From: Bradyrhizobium sp.
GTDB lineage: Bacteria > Pseudomonadota > Alphaproteobacteria > Rhizobiales > Xanthobacteraceae
Assembly (NCBI GenBank): GCA_028290165.1
Contig: JAQGKJ010000104.1
Span: forward strand, 1-9,235
Length of the DNA: 9,235 bases
Direction: 5' to 3'
Part shown: positions 1 through 7,127 of the stretch, one piece after another
How positions within the stretch are numbered: position 1 is the stretch's first letter
Layout: every line of letters begins with the position of its first letter
Made by a program: the position numbers and the translations under genes
Notes under the pieces: model-generated
Databases searched by the model: none
Seen by the model: only the letters and a program-made list of their open reading frames with translations
What the model was told of the DNA's origin: nothing

Positions 1-695
1 GGCCTTGCCGCCATAATCCAGGACGTCGTCGACCAGCTGGAACGCGATGCCCAGATTCATGCCGACCGAGCGGCACGCGGTCTGCTCCGCCTTCGGCCGA
101 TTGGCGATGACGGGGCCAACCTCGCAGGCTGCGGCGAACAGCTCCGCGGTCTTGCCGCGGATCACGGCGAGATACTCGTCCTCGGTGGTGGCGGTGTTCT
201 TCGCCGCGGCCAGCTGCATCACTTCGCCTTCGGCGATCGTTTCCGCGTCCGAGGAGAGGATGTCGAGCGCGCGCAGCGAACCGACTTCGACCATCATGCG
301 AAAGGCCTGGCCGAGCAGGAAGTCGCCGACGAGAACGCTGGCCTCGTTGCCCCACAGCATCCGCGCCGACAGCTTGCCGCGGCGCATTCGCTTTCGTCGA
401 CCACGTCGTCGTGCAGCAGGGTGGCGGTGTGCATGAATTCGACGGACGCCGCGAGCTTGATATGGCCGTCGCCGGAATAGCCCGCGAGATGGGCCATTGC
501 CAGCGTCAGCATCGGGCGCAGCCGTTTGCCCCCCGAGGAGATCAGGTGGTTGGCGACCTCCGGGATCATGGTGACTTCGGAGCCGGTACGCGACAAGATC
601 GTGGCGTTGACGCGTTCCATATCGGCGGCGACCAGCCCGACCAGCTCGTCTATCGAAGCGCCGGAAGGGCTCTCGAAGGGTACAATAACCGCCAC
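1..695 (-). pseudogene. Long-chain polyprenyl diphosphate synthase (octa/decaprenyl type), frameshifted and cut by the window edge
   Basis: This enzyme class (IspB/DdsA-like, trans-isoprenyl diphosphate synthase fold) extends farnesyl diphosphate with isopentenyl diphosphate to make the ubiquinone side chain. The chosen start is a GTG at 695 giving VAVIVPFESPSG, with GGAG six bases upstream; an in-frame ATG at 764 is the alternative. From that start, GGKRLRP lies at residues 55-61 and the first aspartate-rich motif DDVVD at 96-100. Two codons later the frame breaks: the sequence reads GACGAAAGCGAATGCGCC where GAAAGCGAxATGCGC would give DES-x-MRRG, so one base is missing between 387 and 388. 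Beyond the break a shifted frame continues cleanly to position 1 with MRRGKLSARMLWGNEAS, GEVMQLAAAKNT, IRGKTAELFAAACE and the second motif DDVLD. The remaining C-terminus is outside the window. Everything else is intact and the enzyme is normally essential, so a sequencing or assembly error is as likely as a real recent pseudogene. Confidence 0.9.
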
Positions 696-797
696 ACGGG
701 TCTCCACATTTGCCCAATTCGCTCTATCCTTCGGTACAATAGGAAGGGCGGGGGAACGCGGCAAGGGCAGGATACGGTTGACAGGGCTGGTGCAGCC
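696..797. promoter_or_regulatory. Divergent intergenic promoter region between the prenyl synthase and the DUF2007 gene
   Basis: The two genes face away from each other, so both promoters should lie here. On the minus strand TTGCCG, 17 bases, then TATTGT (741-736) is a passable sigma-70 match. On the plus strand the same core reads TACAAT (735-740), with a weak TTGCCC 19 bases upstream. The 9-mer GGTACAATA occurs at 733-741 and again at 679-687, the second copy inside the prenyl synthase gene. A TTGACA at 778-783 has no acceptable -10 behind it. Promoter calls in a high-GC genome from sequence alone are weak. Confidence 0.3.
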
Positions 798-827
798 ATG
801 GTGACGGTCGACAAAGGAGAGCCGAAA

Positions 828-1055
828 TTGCGCGAATTGGTTCGGACCAACGATATTGTGCTGGTTTCAGCCATCGGCGCGCTGCTCGATGGCGCGAATA
901 TCCATCATCTCGTGCTGGATCAGAACATGAGCATTATCGAAGGCTCGCTCGGCGTGTTGCCGCGCCGGATTCTGGTCCATGAAGACGACCATCGCCAGGC
1001 GCGCCAGCTTCTTTCCGATGCAGGCCTCGCCCACGAACTGCGGACCGATGAGTGA
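828..1055 (+). CDS. DUF2007 family small protein (putative signal-transducing, PII-like fold)
   Basis: The product is 75 residues (MRELVRTNDIVLVSAIGALL onward) and looks like the DUF2007 family, annotated as putative signal-transducing proteins with a predicted ferredoxin/PII-like fold; no specific biochemical role is established. The family signatures seen are the N-terminal LVRTND strand, the helix LVSAIGALLDGANI, then the GVLPRRILV strand and a C-terminal helix with a short acidic tail. The TTG at 828 is preferred because AAAGGAG sits at 813-819, eight bases upstream, and because the conserved part starts there. An in-frame ATG at 798 would add ten residues and has no good ribosome-binding site. 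The stop overlaps the start of the following methyltransferase gene by 8 bases, so the two are probably translationally coupled and in one transcript. Confidence 0.85.
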   Translation: MRELVRTNDIVLVSAIGALLDGANIHHLVLDQNMSIIEGSLGVLPRRILVHEDDHRQARQLLSDAGLAHELRTDE

Positions 1056-1812
1056 TCCTGGCGAGTTTACCGAGGACGCATTTCTCGGGGGGCAATTGCT
1101 TCTGCGGCAGCCTAAATCGGGTCACCGCGCCGGTCACGACGCCATGCTGCTGGCTGCGGCGACGCCGGCACGTTCAGGCGAACGCGTGGTCGATCTCGGC
1201 GCGGGTGTGGGCGCCGCAGGCCTCGCCGTCGCCAGGCGCGTGGCCGGAATCGAGCTTGTGCTGGTCGAGATCGATGCGGCGCTCGCGGCTCTCGCGCGCG
1301 GCAATGCCGCCTCGAATGGTATCGCGGCTCAAACCATCGTGCTCGACATTACCTCTGCCGCCGACGCCTTTGCCGCGGCCGGCCTTGTTCCCGACAGCGT
1401 CGACGTGGTGCTGATGAATCCGCCGTTCAACGATCCGTCGCGGCACCAGACATCACCGGACAGGGGACGCGAGATCGCTCATGTGGCCACGGGAACGACG
1501 CTCGAAAGCTGGGTTCATGCGGGCCGGCGGATGCTGCGATCGGGCGGCGTGCTCACCTTGATCTGGCGCGCCGACGGGCTTGCAGAGGTATTGGCGGCGC
1601 TCGGTCGCGGTTTCGGCGGCCTGACCATCCTGCCTGTTCACGGCGACGCGACGTCGCCTGCTATTCGTGTATTGGTGCGCGCCGTGAAGGGTGGAAAGGC
1701 GCCTGTTCGAATGCTTGCCGCGCTGATGCTCAATGATGAGTCAGCGGTGCCCAATAAACAGGTAGAGGACATCCTGGCCGGGAAGGAAATATTGCCGCTG
1801 GCGACACCCTGA
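1048..1812 (+). CDS. COG4123-type SAM-dependent methyltransferase (TrmN6/YfiC-like)
   Basis: The product is 254 residues. It has a Rossmann-type methyltransferase core: motif I VVDLGAGVGAAGL at residues 47-59, the acidic residue of the second strand in LVLVEID (E74), and motif IV NPPF at 124-127. The segment GHRAGHDAMLL at 26-35 is typical of the TrmN6 (YfiC) family, which methylates N6 of A37 in tRNA1(Val) in E. coli. The NPPF motif, where N6-adenine methylases more often have NPPY, keeps the aromatic residue. The ATG at 1048 starts inside the last codons of the DUF2007 gene (ATGAGTGA) and has no clear Shine-Dalgarno of its own, which fits coupled translation. An in-frame ATG at 979 would add 23 residues overlapping the upstream gene and is less likely. 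The substrate is inferred from the family only. Confidence 0.85.
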   Translation: MSDPGEFTEDAFLGGQLLLRQPKSGHRAGHDAMLLAAATPARSGERVVDLGAGVGAAGLAVARRVAGIELVLVEIDAALAALARGNAASNGIAAQTIVLDITSAADAFAAAGLVPDSVDVVLMNPPFNDPSRHQTSPDRGREIAHVATGTTLESWVHAGRRMLRSGGVLTLIWRADGLAEVLAALGRGFGGLTILPVHGDATSPAIRVLVRAVKGGKAPVRMLAALMLNDESAVPNKQVEDILAGKEILPLATP

Positions 1813-1820
1813 GGCGACAG

Positions 1821-1834
1821 GCTCAAGCCTGAGC
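1821..1834. terminator. Weak hairpin after the methyltransferase gene
   Basis: GCTCA and TGAGC form a 5-bp stem around the loop AGCC, nine bases after the methyltransferase stop. No T-run follows on the plus strand, so an intrinsic terminator is only a possibility. Confidence 0.2.
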
Positions 1835-1836
1835 GG

Positions 1837-1935
1837 CTAGTGCGGAAGTGTTTCAGATCGCCGTTCTGGCGCTGAAGTGAAGCGTATCGCGGTCAAAAGT
1901 GTACCGATCAGCAGCAACAGCAGGTAGATTTTCAT
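1837..1935 (-). CDS. Possible 32-residue hydrophobic small protein
   Basis: A short open frame on the minus strand runs from ATG at 1935 to TAG at 1837 and would encode MKIYLLLLLIGTLLTAIRFT followed by a polar tail SAPERRSETLPH. It has a Lys near the N-terminus, a leucine-rich stretch of about 14 residues able to span or enter a membrane, and a charged C-terminus. GGGGA lies about six bases before the ATG. The frame occupies the gap between the methyltransferase and the S49 peptidase genes, convergent with the first and divergent from the second. I do not recognise a family. Short ORFs of this size arise by chance, but the start context and the composition make it worth recording; conservation in relatives would decide. 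Confidence 0.35.
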   Translation of the reverse strand: MKIYLLLLLIGTLLTAIRFTSAPERRSETLPH

Positions 1936-2043
1936 GTCGGTCCCCGCTGCAACGTGCAGCCCCACGCAGACCGCTATGCAAGCGGCGTTCCAGCTGATCA
2001 ATGACAGGAGCGGGATAAAAAATGGTTAATTCGAGGTAACGGC

Positions 2044-2955
2044 ATGATTGAAAAAACGGGTGATCGCGCGGGCTGGCCAAGCCTGGTCGACAGGTGGATG
2101 GAGTGGCTTCCGGCGCGGCTGCGGCGGGGAACACCCGTGGTGCCCGTGGTCCGGCTGTCGGGCGTCATCGGCGCGGTGACGCCGCTGCGGCCGGGGATGA
2201 CATTGGCCGGCGTCGCCCGGTTGCTGGAGCGTGCCTTCGCGATGAAGAATGCCAGGGCGGTGGCGCTGATGGTCAATTCACCCGGCGGCTCGCCGGTGCA
2301 ATCGCGCCAGATCTACCTGCGGATCCGGCAACTCGCCGCTGAAAAGAACCTGCCGGTGCTGGTGTTCGTCGAGGACGTCGCGGCCTCCGGCGGCTACATG
2401 ATCGCCTGCGCGGGCGACGAGATTTTTTGCGACCCGTCGTCGATCCTGGGCTCGATCGGCGTGGTCGGCGGCTCCTTCGGGTTTCAGGAACTGATCAAGA
2501 AGATCGGCGTCGAAAGGCGGCTCTATACGGCGGGCGAGCACAAGGCGATGCTCGATCCGTTCCTGCCCGAAGACCCCGATGACGTGGCGCGCATCAAGGC
2601 GCTCCAGCGCGAGATCCACGCCATCTTCATTGCGCTGGTGAAGCAGAGCCGGGCAGGGAAGCTCAAGGGCGCCGATGACATTCTGTTTACCGGCGAATAT
2701 TGGGCGGGCGAAACTTCCGTCTCGCTGGGCCTTGCCGATGCGATCGGCGACCTGCGCTCGACCTTGCGCGCCCGCTACGGCGATAAGGTGCTGACGCCGG
2801 TAATCGCGCCCGCGACGGGGCTGCTGTCCGGTCTTCTCGGCCGCAAATCGGCGGGCGCGGGAACGCTCGTCTCCCTGGAGGGATTTGCGGGCCTGCCGGA
2901 CGAACTGATCTCCGCGCTGGAGACGCGGGCGATCTGGGCCAAATTCGGATTTTGA
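2044..2955 (+). CDS. S49 family serine peptidase (SppA/SohB-like)
   Basis: The product is 303 residues with the crotonase-like fold of the S49 (protease IV) family, which cleaves signal-peptide remnants or membrane-associated polypeptides with a Ser-Lys dyad. The core strand PVVRLSGVIG is at 34-43, NSPGGSP at 78-84, and the nucleophile region VAASGGYMIACAGD at 112-125 carries Ser115. The segment SILGSIGVVGGSFGF at 133-147 follows, and the general base is Lys167 in YTAGEHKAMLDPF. The length is that of the short, single-domain members, not of full-length double-domain SppA (about 600 residues). No N-terminal signal anchor or obvious transmembrane helix is visible, so it is either soluble or peripherally attached. 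The ATG at 2044 has GAGG seven bases upstream and is the natural start. The following small gene lies 108 bases downstream and may be co-transcribed. Confidence 0.93.
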   Translation: MIEKTGDRAGWPSLVDRWMEWLPARLRRGTPVVPVVRLSGVIGAVTPLRPGMTLAGVARLLERAFAMKNARAVALMVNSPGGSPVQSRQIYLRIRQLAAEKNLPVLVFVEDVAASGGYMIACAGDEIFCDPSSILGSIGVVGGSFGFQELIKKIGVERRLYTAGEHKAMLDPFLPEDPDDVARIKALQREIHAIFIALVKQSRAGKLKGADDILFTGEYWAGETSVSLGLADAIGDLRSTLRARYGDKVLTPVIAPATGLLSGLLGRKSAGAGTLVSLEGFAGLPDELISALETRAIWAKFGF

Positions 2956-3063
2956 GAGCAGGGGCGGCCGCGCGATTGGGTCCCGACAACGTGATTGCGG
3001 GGCGGATCAGCATGCGCGACAATATGAGTCGGGGTGCGACGTATGAAGGATGAGGATCGACAG

Positions 3064-3255
3064 ATGCCGCCGCTGATCGCATTTGCGGGCGCCCTGGGCG
3101 GGCTGGCCGTGGTCCGATGGGCTTACCGGACCGCCCAGCGGGTCAACAGGGAATTGGAGGAGGCTCGCCTGGCGAGGGTCGCCGAGGCGGCGCGGCCCAG
3201 CGATATTCCGACGCTGCGGCGGGATCCGCACACCGGCGCTTACCGCCCGAGCTGA
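3064..3255 (+). CDS. Small hypothetical protein with N-terminal hydrophobic segment
   Basis: The product is 63 residues, beginning MPPLIAFAGALGGLAVVRWA. Residues 3-19 form one hydrophobic, Gly/Ala-rich segment able to span the membrane. The rest is a charged helix (VNRELEEARLARVAEAAR), possibly coiled coil, and a tail TLRRDPHTGAYRPS. I recall near-identical small proteins from Bradyrhizobium but no function. The ATG at 3064 is chosen because GAGGA (3052-3056) precedes it by seven bases; upstream in-frame starts at 3043 (ATG) and 3034 (GTG) would add 7 or 10 polar residues. It follows the S49 peptidase gene in the same direction, which fits an inner-membrane partner or accessory protein, but this is only a guess from position. 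Confidence 0.75.
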   Translation: MPPLIAFAGALGGLAVVRWAYRTAQRVNRELEEARLARVAEAARPSDIPTLRRDPHTGAYRPS

Positions 3256-3280
3256 TGTCGCGGACAGATTTGCTGCCGAA

Positions 3281-3308
3281 ACACGTGCTTTGAAACACTT
3301 GCTTTGAA
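3281..3308. repeat. Two-unit 14-bp tandem repeat
   Basis: ACACGTGCTTTGAA at 3281-3294 is followed directly by ACACTTGCTTTGAA at 3295-3308 (13 of 14 identical), and the start of a third copy (AGCACTTGC) runs into the hairpin that follows. Slippage duplication is the simplest origin. Confidence 0.8.
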
Positions 3309-3312
3309 AGCA

Positions 3313-3362
3313 CTTGCGCCGGCCTCGGGATGGGGCATCACCCCTGAGAGCCGGCGCGCAAG
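3313..3362. terminator. Large GC-rich hairpin downstream of the small gene
   Basis: GCGCCGGC (3316-3323) pairs with GCCGGCGC (3350-3357); flanking CTTGC/GCAAG extends the stem with a small bulge. Inside, CTC pairs with GAG and GGGG (3332-3335) with CCCC (3341-3344) around the loop CATCA. The position 60 bases after the stop at 3255 suits a transcription terminator or 3'-end stabiliser. No T-run follows directly (TTTT comes about 17 bases later), so factor-independent termination is uncertain. Confidence 0.45.
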
Positions 3363-3695
3363 CTTGTAGGTAGTTCGTTTTACCGGACGCCCCGGGGCCC
3401 CAATTGCTCACGATCCAGTCGAACCAGATCACGAACACGGGAGCGCCGATCTTCGAAAGACTAATTCTCTGAGCCGTCCGAAGTTCCGCCGTGATAGGCG
3501 CGTCAATCGCTAACGAGCCATTCTACCTAAGATCGGCTTTGCGAGGCTGGTTAGCGCCAGGTCACCTCGGAGTCCGCAATTGTTGCCGCTGGCGGCAGTT
3601 CGCCGCAAAACCCGCCCGCCATCGCCTTGATTCCCCGTGGCTGCGCCGATACGGTCCCGCGCGCCTGCAGCCCCCCAGCGAAACCTGATCTGACG
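3363..3695. other. Intergenic region upstream of glyQ
   Basis: This 333-base stretch has no gene I can support on either strand. Near its end TTGATT (3627-3632), 17 bases, then TACGGT (3650-3655) is a poor but correctly spaced promoter candidate for glyQ. The self-complementary CCCCGGGGCCCC motif lies near 3390-3401. No T-box-like leader, tRNA or other recognisable RNA is seen. Confidence 0.4.
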
Positions 3696-4628
3696 ATGGA
3701 CCCACTTCCTCCGCACCTGCGCCCGGAACGCTCGTTCCAGGGACTGATCCTGGCGCTGCAGCGTTACTGGGCGGATTACGGCTGCGTGATCCTGCAGCCC
3801 TACGACATGGAAGTCGGCGCGGGCACCTTTCACCCGGCGACCACGCTGCGCGCGCTCGGTCCGAAACGCTGGAATGCGGCCTATGTGCAGCCGTCGCGGC
3901 GGCCCAAGGATGGCCGCTACGGGGAAAACCCCAACCGGCTGCAGCATTACTACCAGTTCCAGGTGATCTTGAAGCCGTCGCCGCCGGACATTCAGGAGCT
4001 CTACTTGAAATCCCTGGAAGCGATCGGCATCGATTCGCATCTCCATGACATCCGCTTTGTCGAGGACGATTGGGAAAGCCCGACGTTAGGGGCCTGGGGG
4101 CTCGGCTGGGAATGCTGGTGCGACGGCATGGAAGTGTCGCAATTCACCTATTTCCAGCAGGTCGCGGGCGTCGAATGCGCGCCGGTCGCGGGCGAGCTTA
4201 CCTACGGGCTCGAGCGGCTTGCGATGTATGTGCAGGGCGTCGACCGCGTCTACGATCTCAATTTCAATGGCCGCGACGGCGCCGGGAAGGTCACCTATGG
4301 CGACGTGTTCCTGCAGGCCGAGCAGGAATATTCGCGGCACAATTTCGAATATTCCGACGCTGACATGCTGTTCAAGCAATTCGCCATGGCAGAAGAAGCC
4401 TGCAAGAAATATCTTGAGGCGGGTTGGAAAGACGGCGAGCGCGAGGCGCATTTGATGGCGCTGCCGGCCTACGACCAGTGCATCAAGGCGAGCCACGTCT
4501 TCAACCTGCTGGACGCCCGCGGCGTGATTTCGGTGACCGAGCGGCAAAGCTACATCATGCGCGTGCGCGAACTGGCAAAAGCCTGCGGCGAAGCCTGGGT
4601 GCATACCGAAGCGGGCGGGGCGGGTTGA
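3696..4628 (+). CDS. glyQ: Glycine--tRNA ligase alpha subunit
   Basis: The product is 310 residues and is the catalytic alpha subunit of the bacterial heterotetrameric (alpha2beta2) class II glycyl-tRNA synthetase, which activates glycine with ATP and charges tRNA-Gly in the cytoplasm. It begins with [20 protein letters not shown] (residues 13-32), followed by [19 protein letters not shown]. The motif 2 region [20 protein letters not shown] is at 61-80, then QHYYQFQVI. The [20 protein letters not shown] segment is at 137-156, and motif 3 [13 protein letters not shown] at 166-178. All family blocks are present. The ATG at 3696 starts [14 protein letters not shown]; there is no clear Shine-Dalgarno sequence in front of it, and the only longer in-frame start (3627, ATT) would add 23 low-complexity residues. 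glyS follows 99 bases downstream in the same direction, the standard order. Confidence 0.98.
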   Translation: MDPLPPHLRPERSFQGLILALQRYWADYGCVILQPYDMEVGAGTFHPATTLRALGPKRWNAAYVQPSRRPKDGRYGENPNRLQHYYQFQVILKPSPPDIQELYLKSLEAIGIDSHLHDIRFVEDDWESPTLGAWGLGWECWCDGMEVSQFTYFQQVAGVECAPVAGELTYGLERLAMYVQGVDRVYDLNFNGRDGAGKVTYGDVFLQAEQEYSRHNFEYSDADMLFKQFAMAEEACKKYLEAGWKDGEREAHLMALPAYDQCIKASHVFNLLDARGVISVTERQSYIMRVRELAKACGEAWVHTEAGGAG

Positions 4629-4671
4629 TTTAACCGGCGCTTCCCTGAGTTAGGTTCTTCCAATTCGACGA

Positions 4672-4719
4672 CGCCTCTTCTCTCTTCCTCCTTTGCGGGG
4701 AGGGGTCCGGGGAGGGGAG
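4672..4719. repeat. Pyrimidine/purine-rich repeat in the glyQ-glyS spacer that carries the glyS ribosome-binding site
   Basis: CCTCTTCTCTCTTCCTCC is followed after TTTGC by GGGGAGGGGTCCGGGGAGGGGAG. The other strand has the look of a common dispersed rhizobial repeat (translated as [14 protein letters not shown]), which I recognise but cannot verify here. The final GGGGAG (4714-4719) stands eight bases before the glyS ATG and is its best Shine-Dalgarno. CTTCCTCC can pair with the first GGGGAGG, so the leader can fold near the start site. Confidence 0.6.
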
Positions 4720-4727
4720 TAAGAAAA

Positions 4728-6965
4728 ATGCCCGATCTTCTCTTTGAACTTTTCTCCGAAGAAATCCCCGCGCGGATGCAGGCGAAGGCGGCCGAGGATC
4801 TGCGCCGCATGGTGACCGACAGGCTCGTTGCCGAGGGGCTGGTCTATGAAGGCGCTAGGGCGTTCGCGACGCCGCGCCGGCTGGCGCTGACAGTGCACGG
4901 TATTCCCGCGCGGCAGTCGGATCTGAAAGAAGAGCGCAGGGGACCGCGCGTCGGCGGCCCGGAGGCCGCGATCGCGGGCTTCTTGAAAGCCACCGGGCTT
5001 GCCTCGCTCGATGAAGCAAAAATCCAGCGCGATCCCAAGAAGGGCGATTTTTACGTCGCGCTGATCGAAAGGCCCGGCCGCGCTACGCTCGACGTGCTGG
5101 CCGACATCCTGCCGGTCATCATCCGAACCTTTCCGTGGCCGAAATCGATGCGCTGGGGCGAGCGCTCGGCGCGGCCGGGCGCGCTGCAATGGGTGCGGCC
5201 GCTGCATTCCATTGTCGCCACCTTCGGGATGGAAACCGAAGAACCTGACGTCGTGAAATTTGCGGTCGACGGCATCGCGGCCGGCCAGACCACCTACGGC
5301 CACCGCTTCATGGCGCCGGCGCCGATCTCCGTGCGCCGCTTCGAGGACTATCAGGCCAAACTGCGCGCGGCGAAGGTCGTGCTCGAGCCGCAGGGGCGCA
5401 AAGACAATATCCTGGCGGATGCCAGGCAGCTGGCGTTCGCGCAGGGCTTTGAACTGGTCGAGGACCAGGGCCTGCTCGATGAGGTTGCGGGACTTGTCGA
5501 GTGGCCGGTGGTGCTGATCGGATCGTTCGACAAGGAATTCTTGTCGATTCCGGACGAGGTGATCCGCGCCACGATCCGGAATAACCAAAAATGCTTTGTG
5601 GTCAACGACGCCAAAACCGCAAAACTGACCAACAAATTCATCCTCACCGGCAATATCGAGGCATCCGACGGCGGCAAGGCCATCGTCGCCGGCAACGAGC
5701 GCGTGATCCGCGCGCGGCTGAGTGACGCGAAGTTTTTCTATGAGACCGACCTGAAGACGAAGCTCGAAGACCGCTTGCCGAAGTTTGACCAGATCGTGTT
5801 TCACGAGAAGCTGGGGACGCAAGGGGAGCGCATCGAGCGGATCGAGCGGCTGGCCGCCGAGATCGCGCCACTGGTCGGCGCCGATGCCGAAAAGACAAAA
5901 CGCGCCGCGCATCTGGCGAAAGCGGATTTGCTGACCGAAGTGGTCGGCGAATTCCCCGAGTTGCAGGGCCTGATGGGAAAATACTACGCGCTGGCGCAGG
6001 GCGAGGACGCTTCCGTCGCCGCGGCGAGCGAGGAGCACTACAAACCGCAGGGGCCGACCGATCGCGTGCCGACCGATCCGGTGTCGGTTGCGGTGGCGCT
6101 GGCCGACAAGATCGATACGCTGGTGGGATTTTGGGCCATCGACGAGAAGCCGACGGGGAGCAAGGACCCGTATGCGTTGCGGCGTGCGGCGCTTGGCGTG
6201 ATTCGGACCGTGTTAGACAACAATCTAAGGATAAAATTGTCGAGTGTTTTGGTTAGCCCTGTTATGCGTGTGCTCGACAAGCATGTGCTTCACACAAATG
6301 CTGAGCAACACTCGACAATGCGTTCTCAGCTTTGGCAAGCGCCAGCCTCTCATGAAGCTGCATTGGCGATTCTCTCGAAGCTGTTGGATTATGGGGTGAA
6401 CCCAAAATGGCTTGTCGAAGAAAAGCTGGCCAAGCCGATCCTCGAGCTTCTCTCTTTCTTCGCCGACCGTCTGAAAGTCCAGCTCCGCGAACAGGGTGCA
6501 CGCCACGATCTCGTCGATGCCGTGTTCGCGCTGGAAGGCCAGGACGATCTGTTGATGGTGGTCCGCCGCGTTGAGGCGCTCGGCAAATTTCTCGATACCG
6601 ATGACGGCAAGAATCTGCTCGCCGGGACCAAGCGCGCCGCGAACATTCTGCGCATCGAGGAGAAGAAGGACGGCAGGACCTTCGACGGCGCACCTGATGT
6701 TGCTTTGTATTCCCTCAACGAGGAAAAGGCGCTGGCGAACGCGATCGATCAGGTGAAGGCGGAAGCAAGTGCTGCCGTGGCAAGAGAAGATTTTGCAGCC
6801 GCCATGAGCGCGATGGCGAAATTGCGCCCGGCGGTCGATGCCTTCTTCGACAAGGTGAAAGTCAACGACGACGATCCACAAGTGCGCGAAAACCGGCTAA
6901 AACTCTTGAATGAAATCCGCGCCGCCACTCGGGCGGTCGCCGATTTTTCGAAGATCCAGGATTAA
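4728..6965 (+). CDS. glyS: Glycine--tRNA ligase beta subunit
   Basis: The product is 745 residues and is the beta subunit of the alpha2beta2 glycyl-tRNA synthetase; it binds tRNA-Gly and completes the enzyme made with GlyQ. The N-terminus [14 protein letters not shown] is the family signature, followed by the B3/B4-like region with ATPRRLAL. An HD-like segment [10 protein letters not shown] (392-401) and [20 protein letters not shown] (402-421) follow, then [14 protein letters not shown]. The C-terminal anticodon-binding part starts with [17 protein letters not shown] (from residue 574) and ends with [15 protein letters not shown]. Residues 495-565 (6210-6420) stand out: GC is about 47% against roughly 58-62% in the flanking sequence, and TTA, CTA, AGG and ATA codons cluster there. 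The stretch between [10 protein letters not shown] and the C-terminal domain is about 45 residues longer than I recall for E. coli GlyS (689 residues). The frame is intact, so this is an in-frame insertion or divergent segment, not damage. Confidence 0.97.
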   Translation: MPDLLFELFSEEIPARMQAKAAEDLRRMVTDRLVAEGLVYEGARAFATPRRLALTVHGIPARQSDLKEERRGPRVGGPEAAIAGFLKATGLASLDEAKIQRDPKKGDFYVALIERPGRATLDVLADILPVIIRTFPWPKSMRWGERSARPGALQWVRPLHSIVATFGMETEEPDVVKFAVDGIAAGQTTYGHRFMAPAPISVRRFEDYQAKLRAAKVVLEPQGRKDNILADARQLAFAQGFELVEDQGLLDEVAGLVEWPVVLIGSFDKEFLSIPDEVIRATIRNNQKCFVVNDAKTAKLTNKFILTGNIEASDGGKAIVAGNERVIRARLSDAKFFYETDLKTKLEDRLPKFDQIVFHEKLGTQGERIERIERLAAEIAPLVGADAEKTKRAAHLAKADLLTEVVGEFPELQGLMGKYYALAQGEDASVAAASEEHYKPQGPTDRVPTDPVSVAVALADKIDTLVGFWAIDEKPTGSKDPYALRRAALGVIRTVLDNNLRIKLSSVLVSPVMRVLDKHVLHTNAEQHSTMRSQLWQAPASHEAALAILSKLLDYGVNPKWLVEEKLAKPILELLSFFADRLKVQLREQGARHDLVDAVFALEGQDDLLMVVRRVEALGKFLDTDDGKNLLAGTKRAANILRIEEKKDGRTFDGAPDVALYSLNEEKALANAIDQVKAEASAAVAREDFAAAMSAMAKLRPAVDAFFDKVKVNDDDPQVRENRLKLLNEIRAATRAVADFSKIQD

Positions 6966-6982
6966 GGTTTGGCGTCATCCTG

Positions 6983-7003
6983 AGCGCGCGGCACCGCGCT
7001 TTT
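6983..7003 (+). terminator. Probable intrinsic terminator after glyS
   Basis: AGCGCG (6983-6988) pairs with CGCGCT (6995-7000) around a six-base loop, and TTTT (7000-7003) follows at once. It lies 18 bases after the glyS stop. The preceding GGCGTCATCCTGAG also resembles the start of a common rhizobial palindromic repeat, so the hairpin may be a degenerate repeat used as terminator. Confidence 0.5.
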
Positions 7004-7061
7004 CGGGCACGATGCATCACATCTGAAATGTCCGGACACATCGAGAAATATTTACGCCACG

Positions 7062-7112
7062 TTAACCATGCTTTGAAATGGTCCGTTGCGGTAACGGTTC
7101 GTTAACCGTCGC
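7062..7112. promoter_or_regulatory. CtrA-like site and GTTAACC palindrome upstream of the duplicated-module gene
   Basis: TTAA (7062-7065), seven bases, then TTGAA (7073-7077) is close to the alphaproteobacterial CtrA site TTAA-N7-TTAAC. Thirty bases further, GGTAACGGTTCGTTAACCG (from about 7090) forms an imperfect inverted repeat with another TTAAC (7102-7106). The sites lie 15-65 bases before the ATG at 7128. The region is AT-rich compared with its surroundings, which fits a promoter. TTAAC motifs are short, so binding is a hypothesis. Confidence 0.35.
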
Positions 7113-7127
7113 CCAGCGGGGACGCAA

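Noticed and set aside
778..783. Perfect TTGACA as a -35 box
   Set aside because: The -10 position 17 bases downstream falls on GTGACG, with no resemblance to TATAAT.
411..797. Plus-strand frame extending the DUF2007 protein upstream
   Set aside because: This part is antisense to the prenyl synthase gene and its divergent promoter; family similarity begins only near 828.
1853..2134. 93-codon minus-strand frame between the methyltransferase and peptidase genes
   Set aside because: Half of it is antisense to the peptidase start, and no family features or ribosome-binding site are visible; the 32-codon frame in another phase is the better candidate.
3281..3308. CRISPR-like repeat
   Set aside because: The units are directly adjacent without spacers and only two in number.
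3007..3438. 143-codon minus-strand frame starting with GTG, VFVIWFDWIVSNWG
   Set aside because: The start looks protein-like, but there is no ribosome-binding site, the second half is antisense to the small gene at 3064-3255, and the frame passes through the hairpin and tandem repeat. A shorter gene there cannot be fully excluded.
4650..6038. 462-codon open frame on the minus strand opposite glyS
   Set aside because: It is antisense to well-conserved glyS sequence, and its composition (Arg/Gln/His-rich, no domain) is that of a GC-rich shadow frame.
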